A DNA stretch of 64,000 nucleotides from an uncultured Pelagibacteraceae bacterium (GCA_902604065.1 CACKXF010000002.1:1-64000); one strand, 5' to 3'. Positions 41,715 to 52,079 are shown, counted from the first letter of the stretch. Notes: generated by a model not told the origin, from the letters alone. A program made the numbers and translations.

Positions 41715-42515
41715 TTAAATCCTAAACATATTGATGAATTTTTTTAAAAGGTTTTTTATATTTAATAAAAAATAATACCTTTTTATTTTAGAAAAATTAA
41801 AAGATTTAAAATTATAATTTTCGTTTTTTTTGATCCAATGAGATAGTTCATTTACATATAAATATGATTTTTTACTCGAAAAATTATCACTATGTTGTCT
41901 ATAGTTTGCTAAAGATTTTTGGAAACAACAGAATTTATATTTTTTACTCAATTTCAAAAAAAAATCAAAATCCCCTATTATCTGATATTTTGGGTTAAAC
42001 TTATTCTTTATAAATACGCTTTTATGGACCATGACTGTAATGATGCCTATCTTATAATTATCTAAAAGTTGTTGTGTTACAAATCCTGAATATAATTTTT
42101 TAAAATAATCTTTTTTTATACTTTTATTTTTATCTTTAAATATATTTAAATTGGTATAAGAAACTGAGCAATTTTTAGAATTGAAATGTTTTAACTGTAT
42201 TTTTAATTTATCTTTATGCCAAAAATCATCAGTATCTAAAAAGGTAATTATATTCCCTTTTGCTTTTTTAACAGCTAAATTTCTTGCCATATATAGGGTT
42301 GAGTGTTCTTTAGCTTTGAAATACCTTAATCTTTTATCTTTAAAATGTTTAAAAACCTTTTTACTTCCATCAATTGACAAATTATCCCAGAATATTACCT
42401 CCCAATTTTTATAACTTTGATTAATAATGCTTTGAATACATTCTTTTAAATATTTCTCTCCATTAAAGCAATTAACAATAATTGAAATCAGAGGTTTTTT
42501 ATTTTTTATTTTCAC
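41715..42515 (-). CDS. Family 2 glycosyltransferase
   Basis: PLISIIVNCFNGEKYLKECIQSIINQSYKNWEVIFWDNLSIDGS...ITFLDTDDFW. Confidence 0.9.
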   Translation of the reverse strand: MKIKNKKPLISIIVNCFNGEKYLKECIQSIINQSYKNWEVIFWDNLSIDGSKKVFKHFKDKRLRYFKAKEHSTLYMARNLAVKKAKGNIITFLDTDDFWHKDKLKIQLKHFNSKNCSVSYTNLNIFKDKNKSIKKDYFKKLYSGFVTQQLLDNYKIGIITVMVHKSVFIKNKFNPKYQIIGDFDFFLKLSKKYKFCCFQKSLANYRQHSDNFSSKKSYLYVNELSHWIKKNENYNFKSFNFSKIKRYYFLLNIKNLLKKFINMFRI

Positions 42516-43410
42516 TAAATGATTTTATTGTCGAAATTAATCCACGATTTAAATTTACTTTTGGTTTCCATTTAAGTAATTTTTTTGCCTTTGTTATTGA
42601 TGGGAAAATTTTCAAAGACTCTTCTTTTCTTAATTTAATTTTTCCATATTGAGGATTCCCACCCTTAGTTAGTTTAACAATTTTTTTAATAAGTCTTTTA
42701 ATATTGAAGGCCTTACCTGATCCTATGTTTATTATCTGTCCTCTTGATTTTGACTTAGTCAAAGATTTAAAAATTGCATTGATGACATCTGATACATGAA
42801 TAAAATCTCTATACTGCTTTCCCTCAGAACATGGAAATTTCTTTTTATTTAAACAACTATTTATAACAATGGGTATTAATCTATTTAGTTCTTGTCCAGG
42901 TCCATATGCTTGGTAAAGTCTTAAAATTGTCACCGGAAATTTATTTTTTTTATAAATTGATAATAAATATTTTGTAGAAAAATATTTTGATTGAGCATAA
43001 ACAGATATGGGTTTGCTTTTTTGATTTTCATTTTGTGGTGAATTTACTTTTCCATATTCAAGACTACTTCCAATTTGAACAAATGATATTGGTTTTAGTT
43101 TTAAAAAAATTTTAGCTATATTTTTACATCCGATATAATGGCTTTGATAAGTTTTTTTCTTATTTGAATGGTCGACATATCCAGATAAGTTGACCACATA
43201 CGAGAATTTCTTTTTTATAAGATTTTTTAATTTTTTGTTGTTACTAACATCACATCTCAAATATTTTACTTTAGCTAATCGTCTTGATTTTTTGGGTTTA
43301 TTAGATGAAACAGATGTAACAGTCCAACCTTTATGCAAACTTTTCTTTGCTAGGTGATAACCTATAAAACCAGTGCCACCAAATATTATTAGACTTCTAT
43401 TTTTAGTCAA
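42499..43410 (-). CDS. NAD-dependent epimerase/dehydratase
   Basis: SLIIFGGTGFIGYHLAKKS, VYAQSKYFSTKYLLS, RLYQAYGPGQ. Confidence 0.85.
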   Translation of the reverse strand: MTKNRSLIIFGGTGFIGYHLAKKSLHKGWTVTSVSSNKPKKSRRLAKVKYLRCDVSNNKKLKNLIKKKFSYVVNLSGYVDHSNKKKTYQSHYIGCKNIAKIFLKLKPISFVQIGSSLEYGKVNSPQNENQKSKPISVYAQSKYFSTKYLLSIYKKNKFPVTILRLYQAYGPGQELNRLIPIVINSCLNKKKFPCSEGKQYRDFIHVSDVINAIFKSLTKSKSRGQIINIGSGKAFNIKRLIKKIVKLTKGGNPQYGKIKLRKEESLKIFPSITKAKKLLKWKPKVNLNRGLISTIKSFSENKK

Positions 43411-45397
43411 TATTTAACCAATTTGATTGGAGAATTTTTTGTCCCATAAATTTGGCACCTTTAACTGTTACATGGCCAGCATTATCAGAGTGAAGAATAT
43501 TTTTGTTCGATGTTGATGCTGTACACGTTTTTCTTTTGGTATCGCAGATTAAGTCTAAATGATTTAAGAAATGTACATTAAGTTTTTTAGCTATATTCTC
43601 TAAGAATTCATTATTTTCTAAAATATCTTTTTTTAATAAAAGAAAATACTTTTTTTCAATTTCTTTTAATTCTTCTTTATTAGGAAATCTATCGTATTCA
43701 AGAATAAATCTTTCTAAAGGAAAACTTTCCCTAAAAAATATTTTTTGGGGTATGTTTTTATTGAATTTTAATGGAGCAATTTTTTCTTCAGGTAATCTAA
43801 ATACGGAAAAATCGGATACAATTACAATCTTTTTATTATATTCTTTTAAAAAATTAATTGTGTCCTCAATATTAGCAAGACTTTTTGGATACCATCTAGT
43901 CTTTAAAATAATTATATCAGACTCTAATAAATTTTTAATCCCTGTTCTCATTTTTTTTTTATCTCTATTAAATGTTCTTTCACACAGATCGTTATCTTTT
44001 ATTATGATATCTTCAAGGCAGTGTGTTTGAGCAAAGAAAAATTTAATATTTAAATTTTCTTTTAACTTTTCATTAGAAGTTAGAGATTTATAAAAATCAT
44101 ACCCATGCGAATTTCCAACTATCAAAACATTTTTATTTTTATTATTTTTTATAAAATTTTTATTTTGCTCAAAATTTGATAGAGAATATGCTTCGATATT
44201 CATTATCTCTTTTTGAAATTCAGATAAATTTAGTCTATTTCCATAACCATCATTTTTTATTATTAGCCAGTTTGGGACTAGTATTAAAATTATAATACAC
44301 ACTAAAATACTTTTCACTTTAGGGAATTTTAAATTTGGGCTTCTGAATCTTTTTTCAATAAAATAAAATGTGAATATTGATAATAATATAGAAGTAAAAA
44401 TAATTAATATTTTAAAAATAATCATTTTTTCAAAAGACGAGCCATAAATATGTCTAGCAAATGAAAATAATGGGTAATGCCATAGATATAGCGAGTAAGA
44501 AATTAGTCCGATGCCTATTAAGATTTTTGAAGATAAGATTTTAGTTACATAACTGTGTTTATCGCTAAATAAGATAATAATGCAGACTGATAAAATTAAA
44601 AGTAATGAATAAAGTGAAGGATGAGAAAGGCTAGAGTCAAATAAAAAAATATATACGGTAATTGTTAAAAGACTTACAAAAGATAAAAAGTTTCTAATTG
44701 AAGAATTTATAAAATTTAAATTTTTTTTGATATTGAAAACTTCATGATATGCTATAAGGGAACCAGCTAATAATTCCCATCCTCTAAAAGGTAACATATA
44801 AAATGTTAAAGATTTATAAATAGGAGAAAAATAATTTGCTAAGATTAAGGATAGTACTAGTCCAGTTATAATTAGAATGTTTAAATATTTTTTTAAAAAT
44901 CTGTAAATTAAAAATAATATTATTGGAACAATTAAATAAAATTGTTCCTCAACTGACAAAGACCAAGTATGAAGAAAAGGAAGTAGAAGAGCGTTTTCTG
45001 ACATATACCCAAAATGGTAATATGACCAAAAATAAAAATTTGAGATAAACCCAAGTTGATAAATTATTGATTGAGATAATTCTTTAAAGCTGTATGGCAA
45101 CAAAAGTATATAGCCTAATATTGCAGTAATTATCGTTATAAAAAAAAGAGCTGGTAAAATTCGCCTTATTCTCCTTTGATAAAATTTGGAAAAAGAAAAT
45201 TTGTTAGTAGATTTTAATTCAAGAAAAATTAATTTTGTAATTAAATATCCGGATATCACAAAAAAAATGTCTACTCCTAAAAAACCACCAGTAAACAAGT
45301 TTTCTCCCATGAAAGAAAATTTTGCATGATATAAGACCACGCTCAATACCGCTATCGCTCTTAAACCATCAATCTCTGGCCTATAACTTAATTTCAT
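43403..45397 (-). CDS. Acyltransferase 3 with C-terminal SGNH-type domain (OafA/YrhL-like)
   Basis: YRPEIDGLRAIAVLSVVLYHAKF, HTWSLSVEEQFYL, VLIVGNSHGYDFYKS. Confidence 0.92.
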   Translation of the reverse strand: MKLSYRPEIDGLRAIAVLSVVLYHAKFSFMGENLFTGGFLGVDIFFVISGYLITKLIFLELKSTNKFSFSKFYQRRIRRILPALFFITIITAILGYILLLPYSFKELSQSIIYQLGFISNFYFWSYYHFGYMSENALLLPFLHTWSLSVEEQFYLIVPIILFLIYRFLKKYLNILIITGLVLSLILANYFSPIYKSLTFYMLPFRGWELLAGSLIAYHEVFNIKKNLNFINSSIRNFLSFVSLLTITVYIFLFDSSLSHPSLYSLLLILSVCIIILFSDKHSYVTKILSSKILIGIGLISYSLYLWHYPLFSFARHIYGSSFEKMIIFKILIIFTSILLSIFTFYFIEKRFRSPNLKFPKVKSILVCIIILILVPNWLIIKNDGYGNRLNLSEFQKEIMNIEAYSLSNFEQNKNFIKNNKNKNVLIVGNSHGYDFYKSLTSNEKLKENLNIKFFFAQTHCLEDIIIKDNDLCERTFNRDKKKMRTGIKNLLESDIIILKTRWYPKSLANIEDTINFLKEYNKKIVIVSDFSVFRLPEEKIAPLKFNKNIPQKIFFRESFPLERFILEYDRFPNKEELKEIEKKYFLLLKKDILENNEFLENIAKKLNVHFLNHLDLICDTKRKTCTASTSNKNILHSDNAGHVTVKGAKFMGQKILQSNWLNID

Positions 45398-46086
45398 TTA
45401 AGCTGTTTCCTTTTTTTAAAAATTTGCTCGAGGTTTTCTTTGTCTCTCTTAGTATCCATACATTGCCAAAAACCGTAATGTTTGAAAGCCGATAGTTGTT
45501 TTTTTTTACATAAATTCTCTAGAGGCTCTCTCTCCAAATAGGTTTTATCATTTTTGATAAATTTAAAAAAAGTAGGATCGATTACAAAAAAGCCACCGTT
45601 GATCCAACCTTCGTCCATTTTAGATTTTTCTTTAAAATATTTAACTTTATTGTTTTGTATTTTAAGTGCTCCAAATCGAGCTGGTGGTCTTACTGCTGTT
45701 AAAGTTACCGTTTTATTTTGTTTTTTGTGAAATTTAATTAATTCATTTATATTTACATTGCTTACTCCATCTCCATATGTCATTAAAAATGTATTATCTG
45801 CTAAATGTTTGTTTAATCTTTTTAATCTTCCTCCCGTCATTGTTTTTTTTCCTGTTTCAATTAAATTAATTTTCCAATTAGGAAATCTATTTTTAAAAAA
45901 TTTTTTTATAACATTTCCTTTATACCCTAGAGCTATGTAAAAATCTTTATGACCATATTTAGCAAATTGCTCCATTATATAAACTATAATAGGTTTTCCA
46001 TTTATTTTTACCATTGGCTTAGGAATAGTTCGTGTTAACTCTGACAATCTAGTTCCAAATCCACCAGCTAAAATTACAACTTTCAT
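45394..46086 (-). CDS. rfbF: Glucose-1-phosphate cytidylyltransferase
   Basis: MKVVILAGGFGTRLSELTRTIPKPMVKINGKPI...TGGRLKRL...GDGVSNVNI...NGGFFV. Confidence 0.93.
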   Translation of the reverse strand: MKVVILAGGFGTRLSELTRTIPKPMVKINGKPIIVYIMEQFAKYGHKDFYIALGYKGNVIKKFFKNRFPNWKINLIETGKKTMTGGRLKRLNKHLADNTFLMTYGDGVSNVNINELIKFHKKQNKTVTLTAVRPPARFGALKIQNNKVKYFKEKSKMDEGWINGGFFVIDPTFFKFIKNDKTYLEREPLENLCKKKQLSAFKHYGFWQCMDTKRDKENLEQIFKKRKQLK

Positions 46087-47159
46087 ATCTTTAAATTATT
46101 TTGATAATATTTGATTTGTTCTATAGAAATATTTAACATTTTTTTTGATTTTAAAAAATATTCTTTATACCAATTAGCGGTCATAAGAATAGTTTCTTTA
46201 AATTGTAATCTTGTTTTCCAACCAAGAATTTTCTCTGCTTTTTTTGAATTTAATTTTAATAAATTTGATTCATGTAATAAATTTTTAGAATTTTGATTTT
46301 TCCATTTAAATCCTTCCCAATTTTTTTCAAGTATGTCTATTAATTCTTTTACTTTATAATTTTTTTTGGTGTTAGGTCCAAAATTAAAAGCTTCACCATG
46401 TAATTTTGAGTTTTTTTTGAGTTTAATTGCTAGAACTAAATAACCATATACTGCTTCTAATACATGCTGCCATGGTCTTGTGGAATTAGGGTTTCTAATT
46501 ATAGCTTTTTTGTTTTTTGACCATGACTTATAACAATCAGGTATAATTCGATTATCTGACCAATCTCCTCCTCCAATCACATTGCCTGCCCTTGCAATGG
46601 ATATTTTGATATTTTTGTTTTTATTAAAAAAGGAATTAACATAAGATTGAATAGCAAGTTCAGCTGAAGCTTTGGATGCACTATATGGATCGTGACCACC
46701 TAGTAAATCATTTTCGTTATAACCACGTTTAATTTCTAAATTTTTATAACTTTTATCACTTGTAATCATTACTACAATACATTTTTTTTTAATTTCTTTA
46801 AGAGACTCTAAAATATTAATTGAGCCTAAAGTATTTGAGCTCCAAGTGAGTAAAGGATCTTTATAAGAACTTTTGACTAGAGATTGAGCTGCCAAATGAA
46901 ATATAAAATCCGGTTGAATTTTTTTTATAGTATTACTAAAATTCTTAAAGTTTCTAATATCTAAAATTTTATGATTAATTTTTTTTTTTATATTCATTAC
47001 ATTAAAGTGAGATGGTAAAGTAGGAGATCCTAGTGAAATACCAGTAACTTTAGCACCAAGTAAACTCAACCATAAAGTAAGCCAAGAACCTTTGAAACCT
47101 GTATGACCAGTAATTAAAATTTTCTTATTTTTAAATGTCTTTTTTAATTCATTTTTCAT
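46083..47159 (-). CDS. rfbG: CDP-glucose 4,6-dehydratase
   Basis: KILITGHTGFKGSWLTLWLSLLGAKVTG...DPYSASKASAELAIQSY...GNVIGGGDWSDNRIIPD. Confidence 0.95.
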   Translation of the reverse strand: MKNELKKTFKNKKILITGHTGFKGSWLTLWLSLLGAKVTGISLGSPTLPSHFNVMNIKKKINHKILDIRNFKNFSNTIKKIQPDFIFHLAAQSLVKSSYKDPLLTWSSNTLGSINILESLKEIKKKCIVVMITSDKSYKNLEIKRGYNENDLLGGHDPYSASKASAELAIQSYVNSFFNKNKNIKISIARAGNVIGGGDWSDNRIIPDCYKSWSKNKKAIIRNPNSTRPWQHVLEAVYGYLVLAIKLKKNSKLHGEAFNFGPNTKKNYKVKELIDILEKNWEGFKWKNQNSKNLLHESNLLKLNSKKAEKILGWKTRLQFKETILMTANWYKEYFLKSKKMLNISIEQIKYYQNNLKI

Positions 47160-47168
47160 TTTTTAACT

Positions 47169-47954
47169 TTAGTTTAAAAAAAAGGGGTTTTTAAGTAAGG
47201 ACAAATCAAAATCTTTTGAGTTAAGATCAATTTTTTTACAAAAATATTCATTAACTGCCTGATCTGTGAAATCTACTTTTTTGGTATATCTAATTTCTTT
47301 AGTCTTATCTTGAGCCAAAGGTTCAATTTCAAAAAGAGATCTGTCTTTAATTCTATCTTTTAGTGAGTGGAAAGCTGATTTTACTGTCGACATAGTATAT
47401 TCAAAAGGATTATCATAAATTTTTTTTGACAACGAATGATACAAAATTGGTCCATTATCTAAACCCTTTGTTAATAAATGTATTGTTGAACCCACTAAAT
47501 GTGGATTATTATCTTTCAATGCCCAAAAATTACAATCATTTCCTCTATAATAGGGGGAGATCCCCATATGAATATTGACAGCTTTTTGCTTAATTAAAAA
47601 ATCAGCTAATTTTCCCTTAATATAGCTACTTCCAAATACAAGATAAAAATCACTTCTTAAAAAATCTTTAAAAAAATTAATTTCACAATCATTGAGATCA
47701 CCAGATCTCATCGGAATTATATTAATATTTTTGGTTTTTTTGATGAAAGTAGAGTCAAATATTTTTCTTTGAGCTTCTCTGACTTTTACGAAATATTTTT
47801 CCATAGCCTCACTTGCTTTATAATGCCCAGGAACCATACCAGGAAAAATAGTATTATTTTCTTGCACTACGTACAACTCATCAGATATTGAGCTCATCAA
47901 ATTTATTAGATAGTTATGCCTACTGTTATTGGAGGTAAAAATTGTAATTTTCAT
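47169..47954 (-). CDS. Formyltransferase-fold protein (probable sugar N-formyltransferase)
   Basis: AVNIHMGISPYYRGNDCNFWAL...GSTIHLLTKGLDNGPIL: N-H-D motif of the methionyl-tRNA formyltransferase N-domain family. Confidence 0.82.
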   Translation of the reverse strand: MKITIFTSNNSRHNYLINLMSSISDELYVVQENNTIFPGMVPGHYKASEAMEKYFVKVREAQRKIFDSTFIKKTKNINIIPMRSGDLNDCEINFFKDFLRSDFYLVFGSSYIKGKLADFLIKQKAVNIHMGISPYYRGNDCNFWALKDNNPHLVGSTIHLLTKGLDNGPILYHSLSKKIYDNPFEYTMSTVKSAFHSLKDRIKDRSLFEIEPLAQDKTKEIRYTKKVDFTDQAVNEYFCKKIDLNSKDFDLSLLKNPFFLN

Positions 47955-48916
47955 CTTTTTAATTTTTTCATTATAAGAGAATGATCCTCTCGCGCGATTT
48001 CCAAGTTAGAATTATTTATACTTTTCATTTTATGATTAACAGACATGTTATCTCTAAACCCTAAAGAGACATTCAATGATCTGAGAATTTCAAGACTTGA
48101 CTCGTTATAACTTCCAAGTGGATGGGACATACTATTAATCTTTTTAGAAGGTTTGTTTAAGATATTAGATAAGTTTTTTTGATTATTTACATATTCCATT
48201 TTCTGCAACTTAAAAGGAAGGCGCTCAATAAACTTTACGTGACTATGTGAATGTAGTCCTATTTTGTGCCCTAAAGAATCTAAACTTGTTAAGTCTGATT
48301 TAGAAAAAAAAAGTTTTGGAACAACTTCATTAACTACATAATTTTTTTCATTGAACATTAGAGTTATTGTATTTGTATACTCTTGCTCATTTAAAAATCG
48401 ATCTCTTATTAATCTAAACTCTATATCTCTTTTTGTATAAAACGGATAAACTTTGATTTTATCTTTAATAATTTGTTTATTTTTTTTTAAGAAATCATTA
48501 TAGTCTTTGTCTAAGACTTCAAAGAATAAATCATAAAATTTCTCGGAACTATCAAAATAGTTTATTTTAAAATATCTTGTTATTTCAAAAAAATCTGGTT
48601 TATTCTCAAAATTAGAAGTGCTTACAAAAAAAAATGACTTTAAATTTAAATCTTCCAAAACTTGCAAAGCAACTTCAATTTGACATTTTAAACCATCATC
48701 AAAAGTAAGACACACATCATTTTTTTTAAGTTTATTTTCAATTTTTTTTTGAAAAAAAGTTTCTGCATCCAATATATTATTTTTTCCAACAAAATTAATT
48801 AAATCATGAAAGTCGTCTTTTGAAAGCGATCCTTCACCTGACTTATAAAATTTTTTATCATGGAATTGGTGAAACATAATACCATGAGGAAAATTATTGT
48901 TTTTTGAGAAATACAT
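47951..48916 (-). CDS. Polysaccharide deacetylase family protein
   Basis: VCLTFDDGLKCQIEVALQVLEDLNLKSFFFVST...GLHSHSHVKF NodB motifs. Confidence 0.9.
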   Translation of the reverse strand: MYFSKNNNFPHGIMFHQFHDKKFYKSGEGSLSKDDFHDLINFVGKNNILDAETFFQKKIENKLKKNDVCLTFDDGLKCQIEVALQVLEDLNLKSFFFVSTSNFENKPDFFEITRYFKINYFDSSEKFYDLFFEVLDKDYNDFLKKNKQIIKDKIKVYPFYTKRDIEFRLIRDRFLNEQEYTNTITLMFNEKNYVVNEVVPKLFFSKSDLTSLDSLGHKIGLHSHSHVKFIERLPFKLQKMEYVNNQKNLSNILNKPSKKINSMSHPLGSYNESSLEILRSLNVSLGFRDNMSVNHKMKSINNSNLEIAREDHSLIMKKLKR

Positions 48917-48929
48917 AAAGTATTTTAGA

Positions 48930-49619
48930 TTAAAATACCTCTAACCACATTTGATTTTGAATGAACATTAAACCGTTTGTAGAATATCTTTTCTTTCCAA
49001 CCTTAATTGTCCAACTTCTTATAAGATCATCTTTATTTTTTTTTAAATCAAATCCAATATTAAAATAATGTTTTTTAATTTTTTTTCTACCAAAATGCTT
49101 TTTCATAGTTTTGATACTCCATATATTCCACCCAGTTTGAAAGATTTTTTTTTTCATGTTTAAATCTACATACCTCATTTTTATATCATAAGGATAATCA
49201 TTATAACCTCCGAAGAAGTAAAATTTTGTATTTTTTTTCTTGATTTTATTTACGTTATTAAAAAAAACTTTTAAGTCATCAAATATACTGATTACTCCAG
49301 AACAAATTATTATATCGAATTTTTTAAATGATTTTATTTTTGAATTAAAGTTCATTTTTTTTAAATTTATATCTTGTGGTAAATTTTTTTTTGCTTTTTT
49401 TATCAAATCTGATCTTATGTCTACGCCTGTAAGATTAAAATTTTTGTTATTTTTCTTTAAAAAATATAATAATTCTCCATTAGCACAACCGATATCAATC
49501 ACATCATATTTTTTTTTTCTGGAAAGTTTTTTATTTAAAATTTTCTGTAAAAATTTAAAATTTTCTTTTGGTTTTTTATATAAATTTGACTTCAAATAAA
49601 TTTTATCATGTAATCTCAT
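48930..49619 (-). CDS. Class I SAM-dependent methyltransferase
   Basis: YDVIDIGCANGELLYFLKKNNKNFNLTGVDIR; ATG at 49619 preferred over listed 49676, which overlaps the upstream gene. Confidence 0.88.
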   Translation of the reverse strand: MRLHDKIYLKSNLYKKPKENFKFLQKILNKKLSRKKKYDVIDIGCANGELLYFLKKNNKNFNLTGVDIRSDLIKKAKKNLPQDINLKKMNFNSKIKSFKKFDIIICSGVISIFDDLKVFFNNVNKIKKKNTKFYFFGGYNDYPYDIKMRYVDLNMKKKIFQTGWNIWSIKTMKKHFGRKKIKKHYFNIGFDLKKNKDDLIRSWTIKVGKKRYSTNGLMFIQNQMWLEVF

Positions 49620-49621
49620 AC

Positions 49622-50812
49622 CTAGGCCTCCCATATAGGTTTTTTTAAAGACCAAGCCCCATTTTCTTTTTTCCATAAATGCTTTGGTCTAAAACTGTCT
49701 ATTATATTTTCAAATTCTTTCATATCTAAATTGAGGTACTTTAAAATATCATTGATATATGTTTTTGGAAATTCACCATCATATTTTTTTACTAGTGAAA
49801 TGCCCTCTTCTCTTGTTATAATTTTATTTCTAATTTCTAAGCAAGCATCTTCTGTACATCTTCCTCGACCGGTTTTTATAAACCATGTGTAATGATGCAA
49901 ATCATCCATTTTATCGTCAATACTTGAATATTTTGAATATGTGCCGTCTGTTCTTTGAGAATTAGTTTGAAAATTTGTTTTTTCTTTTGCAAGGTAAAAA
50001 TTATCCTGCGGATTGTACTTCATATAATAAGGTAAAACAGCTGTATGTATCTCAAATTTTTTAAATTCATTTTTTTGTATAGGAAGGTATGGTTTAATAT
50101 CATATTTAGATATCCCGTGTTTTCCTAAGTCATTGTAATTAACACCTCCAAAAAATAAATCTTCTAATTTATCATAAGTAAATATTTTTGGATTCAAACT
50201 GGCTCCCTCATTCCACAAGTTATCATCTCCACATTTTTCTGCTTGGGCATCTCCATAAATAATAAATTTAATTTTTTTTTCTAAAGCGATTTGAACCGGA
50301 AGATAAGTTTGACCCATTGCAAAAGGCTGGAAAGGATGTAGCAAATTTTTAAATGCTAATCTGGTCAAAATTCTGTGCACTTTAGGGTTTGGTGTTAATA
50401 GGTAATTATCAAAACCGCTGTCGACCCAGCTTTTGTAATTCTTCCATCCGATATCGGTATACATGTGCGGTGCCCAGGTTATGGTTAGGGGATTCATATT
50501 ATATTTATTTTTCATTATGTGTGAAACCCAAACACTATCTTTACCACCGCTGCCTGGTATTAAAATATCATATGACCCATCTTTACTTCTAAATTTGTCA
50601 CAAAGTTTGCCTAAATCCTCTTCTCTCTTTTTCCAATTTATCTTAATTTTTTTTTCATAGTACCTGCATGCAAAACATTTATTTTCGTTATTGATACTTG
50701 TTGTGGATCTTTTTTTATTTTTTGAGTCTTCATGAGAAATTGAACTAACAAATCTTTGATTAGATTCTACGCAACTAGTGCAAAAAATTATATCTGAATT
50801 TTTGTTTTTCAT
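49622..50812 (-). CDS. N-acetyl sugar amidotransferase (PseA/WbpG family), copy 1
   Basis: CTSC...CFAC zinc-like pairs, PP-loop IPGSGGKDSVWVSHIMKNKYNMNPLTITWAPHMYTDIGWKN. Confidence 0.9.
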   Translation of the reverse strand: MKNKNSDIIFCTSCVESNQRFVSSISHEDSKNKKRSTTSINNENKCFACRYYEKKIKINWKKREEDLGKLCDKFRSKDGSYDILIPGSGGKDSVWVSHIMKNKYNMNPLTITWAPHMYTDIGWKNYKSWVDSGFDNYLLTPNPKVHRILTRLAFKNLLHPFQPFAMGQTYLPVQIALEKKIKFIIYGDAQAEKCGDDNLWNEGASLNPKIFTYDKLEDLFFGGVNYNDLGKHGISKYDIKPYLPIQKNEFKKFEIHTAVLPYYMKYNPQDNFYLAKEKTNFQTNSQRTDGTYSKYSSIDDKMDDLHHYTWFIKTGRGRCTEDACLEIRNKIITREEGISLVKKYDGEFPKTYINDILKYLNLDMKEFENIIDSFRPKHLWKKENGAWSLKKPIWEA

Positions 50813-50820
50813 AGTTTATA

Positions 50821-50895
50821 TGGTGGGTGTGATAAGAATTGAACTTATGACCTCTACGATGTCAACGTAGCGTTCTACCACTGAACTACACACCC
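50821..50895 (-). tRNA. tRNA-Val (anticodon GAC)
   Basis: GGGTGTGTAGTTCAGTGGTAGAACGCTACGTTGACATCGTAGAGGTCATAAGTTCAATTCTTATCACACCCACCA folds as a cloverleaf with encoded CCA. Confidence 0.95.
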
Positions 50896-50913
50896 AATTA
50901 GAAGTACCTATAA

Positions 50914-52068
50914 TCATATGTTTTTACTAATCTTTAAATTAGATTTTAATGGTTTATAGCTTGAAATATTTTTTTTAAAAAAATTTTTAATTTCACTTAT
51001 ACTTTTAAATTTTTCTATTTTAAATATTTTTTTCAAATTTATATTGTTCTTAAGTTTGATTTTATATACCGAATTATCTTTCTCGAGAAAACTAATTGAC
51101 TCATTTTTTTCATACAATAGTTCGAAAGACTTTTGGCCAACAATTTTCCTTTTTTCAAGATAAATAAAAAAATTATTCATATGAATTTTTTTTCCTATAA
51201 TTTTAAATTTTAGTTTTAAATTTTTGATAATTTTTATACACAAATCATAGATAGACTTCCCCTTCCCTAAAATATGGTGTTTAGGCACTATGATATGACC
51301 GTCACATTCTTTAAGTAATGATTTTAAACACAAACTAGAAGCTTCTTTATGAGTTATAAAAAATCTATTTATATTAAGAGGAATTCCAAAATCCTTTTTT
51401 GATATCAAATTATCAATTATTAACTTTAAGATACTTCCATTTGAAAAACTCACATTAGCAAATCTGGTGGTCGATACAAAAAGTTTTGAATTTTTTTTCT
51501 TTATCTCATAAAGTTTTTCTTCCATAATTTTTTTAGACACTCCTAATAGACTTGAGGGGTGAACTGCCTTATCTGTGGATATTGAAAAGATCTTTTTTAA
51601 ATTGTTTATTTTAGTTGTTTTTGGAAGAAAATTTTTTGAGTTTGTCATCAACATGTAATGAATAGAATGTAGATTTTCCTCACTTCTCACGTGTTTTACG
51701 GCTGCAAAGTTTAAATAATGTGAAATTTTATTCTTAATAAAAAACTCATCAAGGTTAAAGATGTTTAAATCAGCGCAGATAAAATTTATTTTTTTTATTT
51801 TTTTTCTGTGGTCTCTTACAAGTTCTCTATTTAAATCTGTTAATTGGTTCTCATCTTTATCCATTAGATAAAGCTCTCGAAAATCAAAATCCATCATCCT
51901 AAAGGTAAATTCTTTTCCAATTGAACCAGCCGCTCCAATTATTATAGTTTTTGATTTTTTAAAATCTTTTTTAATTTCATTATATTGGCTATTAGATAGG
52001 CTGAATCTATCATAAGAAGATATGATTTTTTTTTCATGTAATTTGTAATTTTTTAAATCTTTTGTCAT
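50914..52068 (-). CDS. CapD/FlaA1-like polysaccharide biosynthesis SDR (putative nucleotide-sugar 4,6-dehydratase/epimerase)
   Basis: IIIGAAGSIGKEFTFRMMDFDFRELYLMDKDENQLTDL...ISTDKAVHPSSLLGVSKKIMEE; ATG at 52068 preferred. Confidence 0.82.
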   Translation of the reverse strand: MTKDLKNYKLHEKKIISSYDRFSLSNSQYNEIKKDFKKSKTIIIGAAGSIGKEFTFRMMDFDFRELYLMDKDENQLTDLNRELVRDHRKKIKKINFICADLNIFNLDEFFIKNKISHYLNFAAVKHVRSEENLHSIHYMLMTNSKNFLPKTTKINNLKKIFSISTDKAVHPSSLLGVSKKIMEEKLYEIKKKNSKLFVSTTRFANVSFSNGSILKLIIDNLISKKDFGIPLNINRFFITHKEASSLCLKSLLKECDGHIIVPKHHILGKGKSIYDLCIKIIKNLKLKFKIIGKKIHMNNFFIYLEKRKIVGQKSFELLYEKNESISFLEKDNSVYKIKLKNNINLKKIFKIEKFKSISEIKNFFKKNISSYKPLKSNLKISKNI

Positions 52069-52079
52069 TATTGACTTTG

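Noticed and set aside
41632-41718. Short plus-strand reading frame IFEILLNASGENLIELGINQGRKDF* between two minus-strand glycan genes
   Set aside because: No recognisable family and no clear start; could be a gene remnant but chance cannot be excluded.
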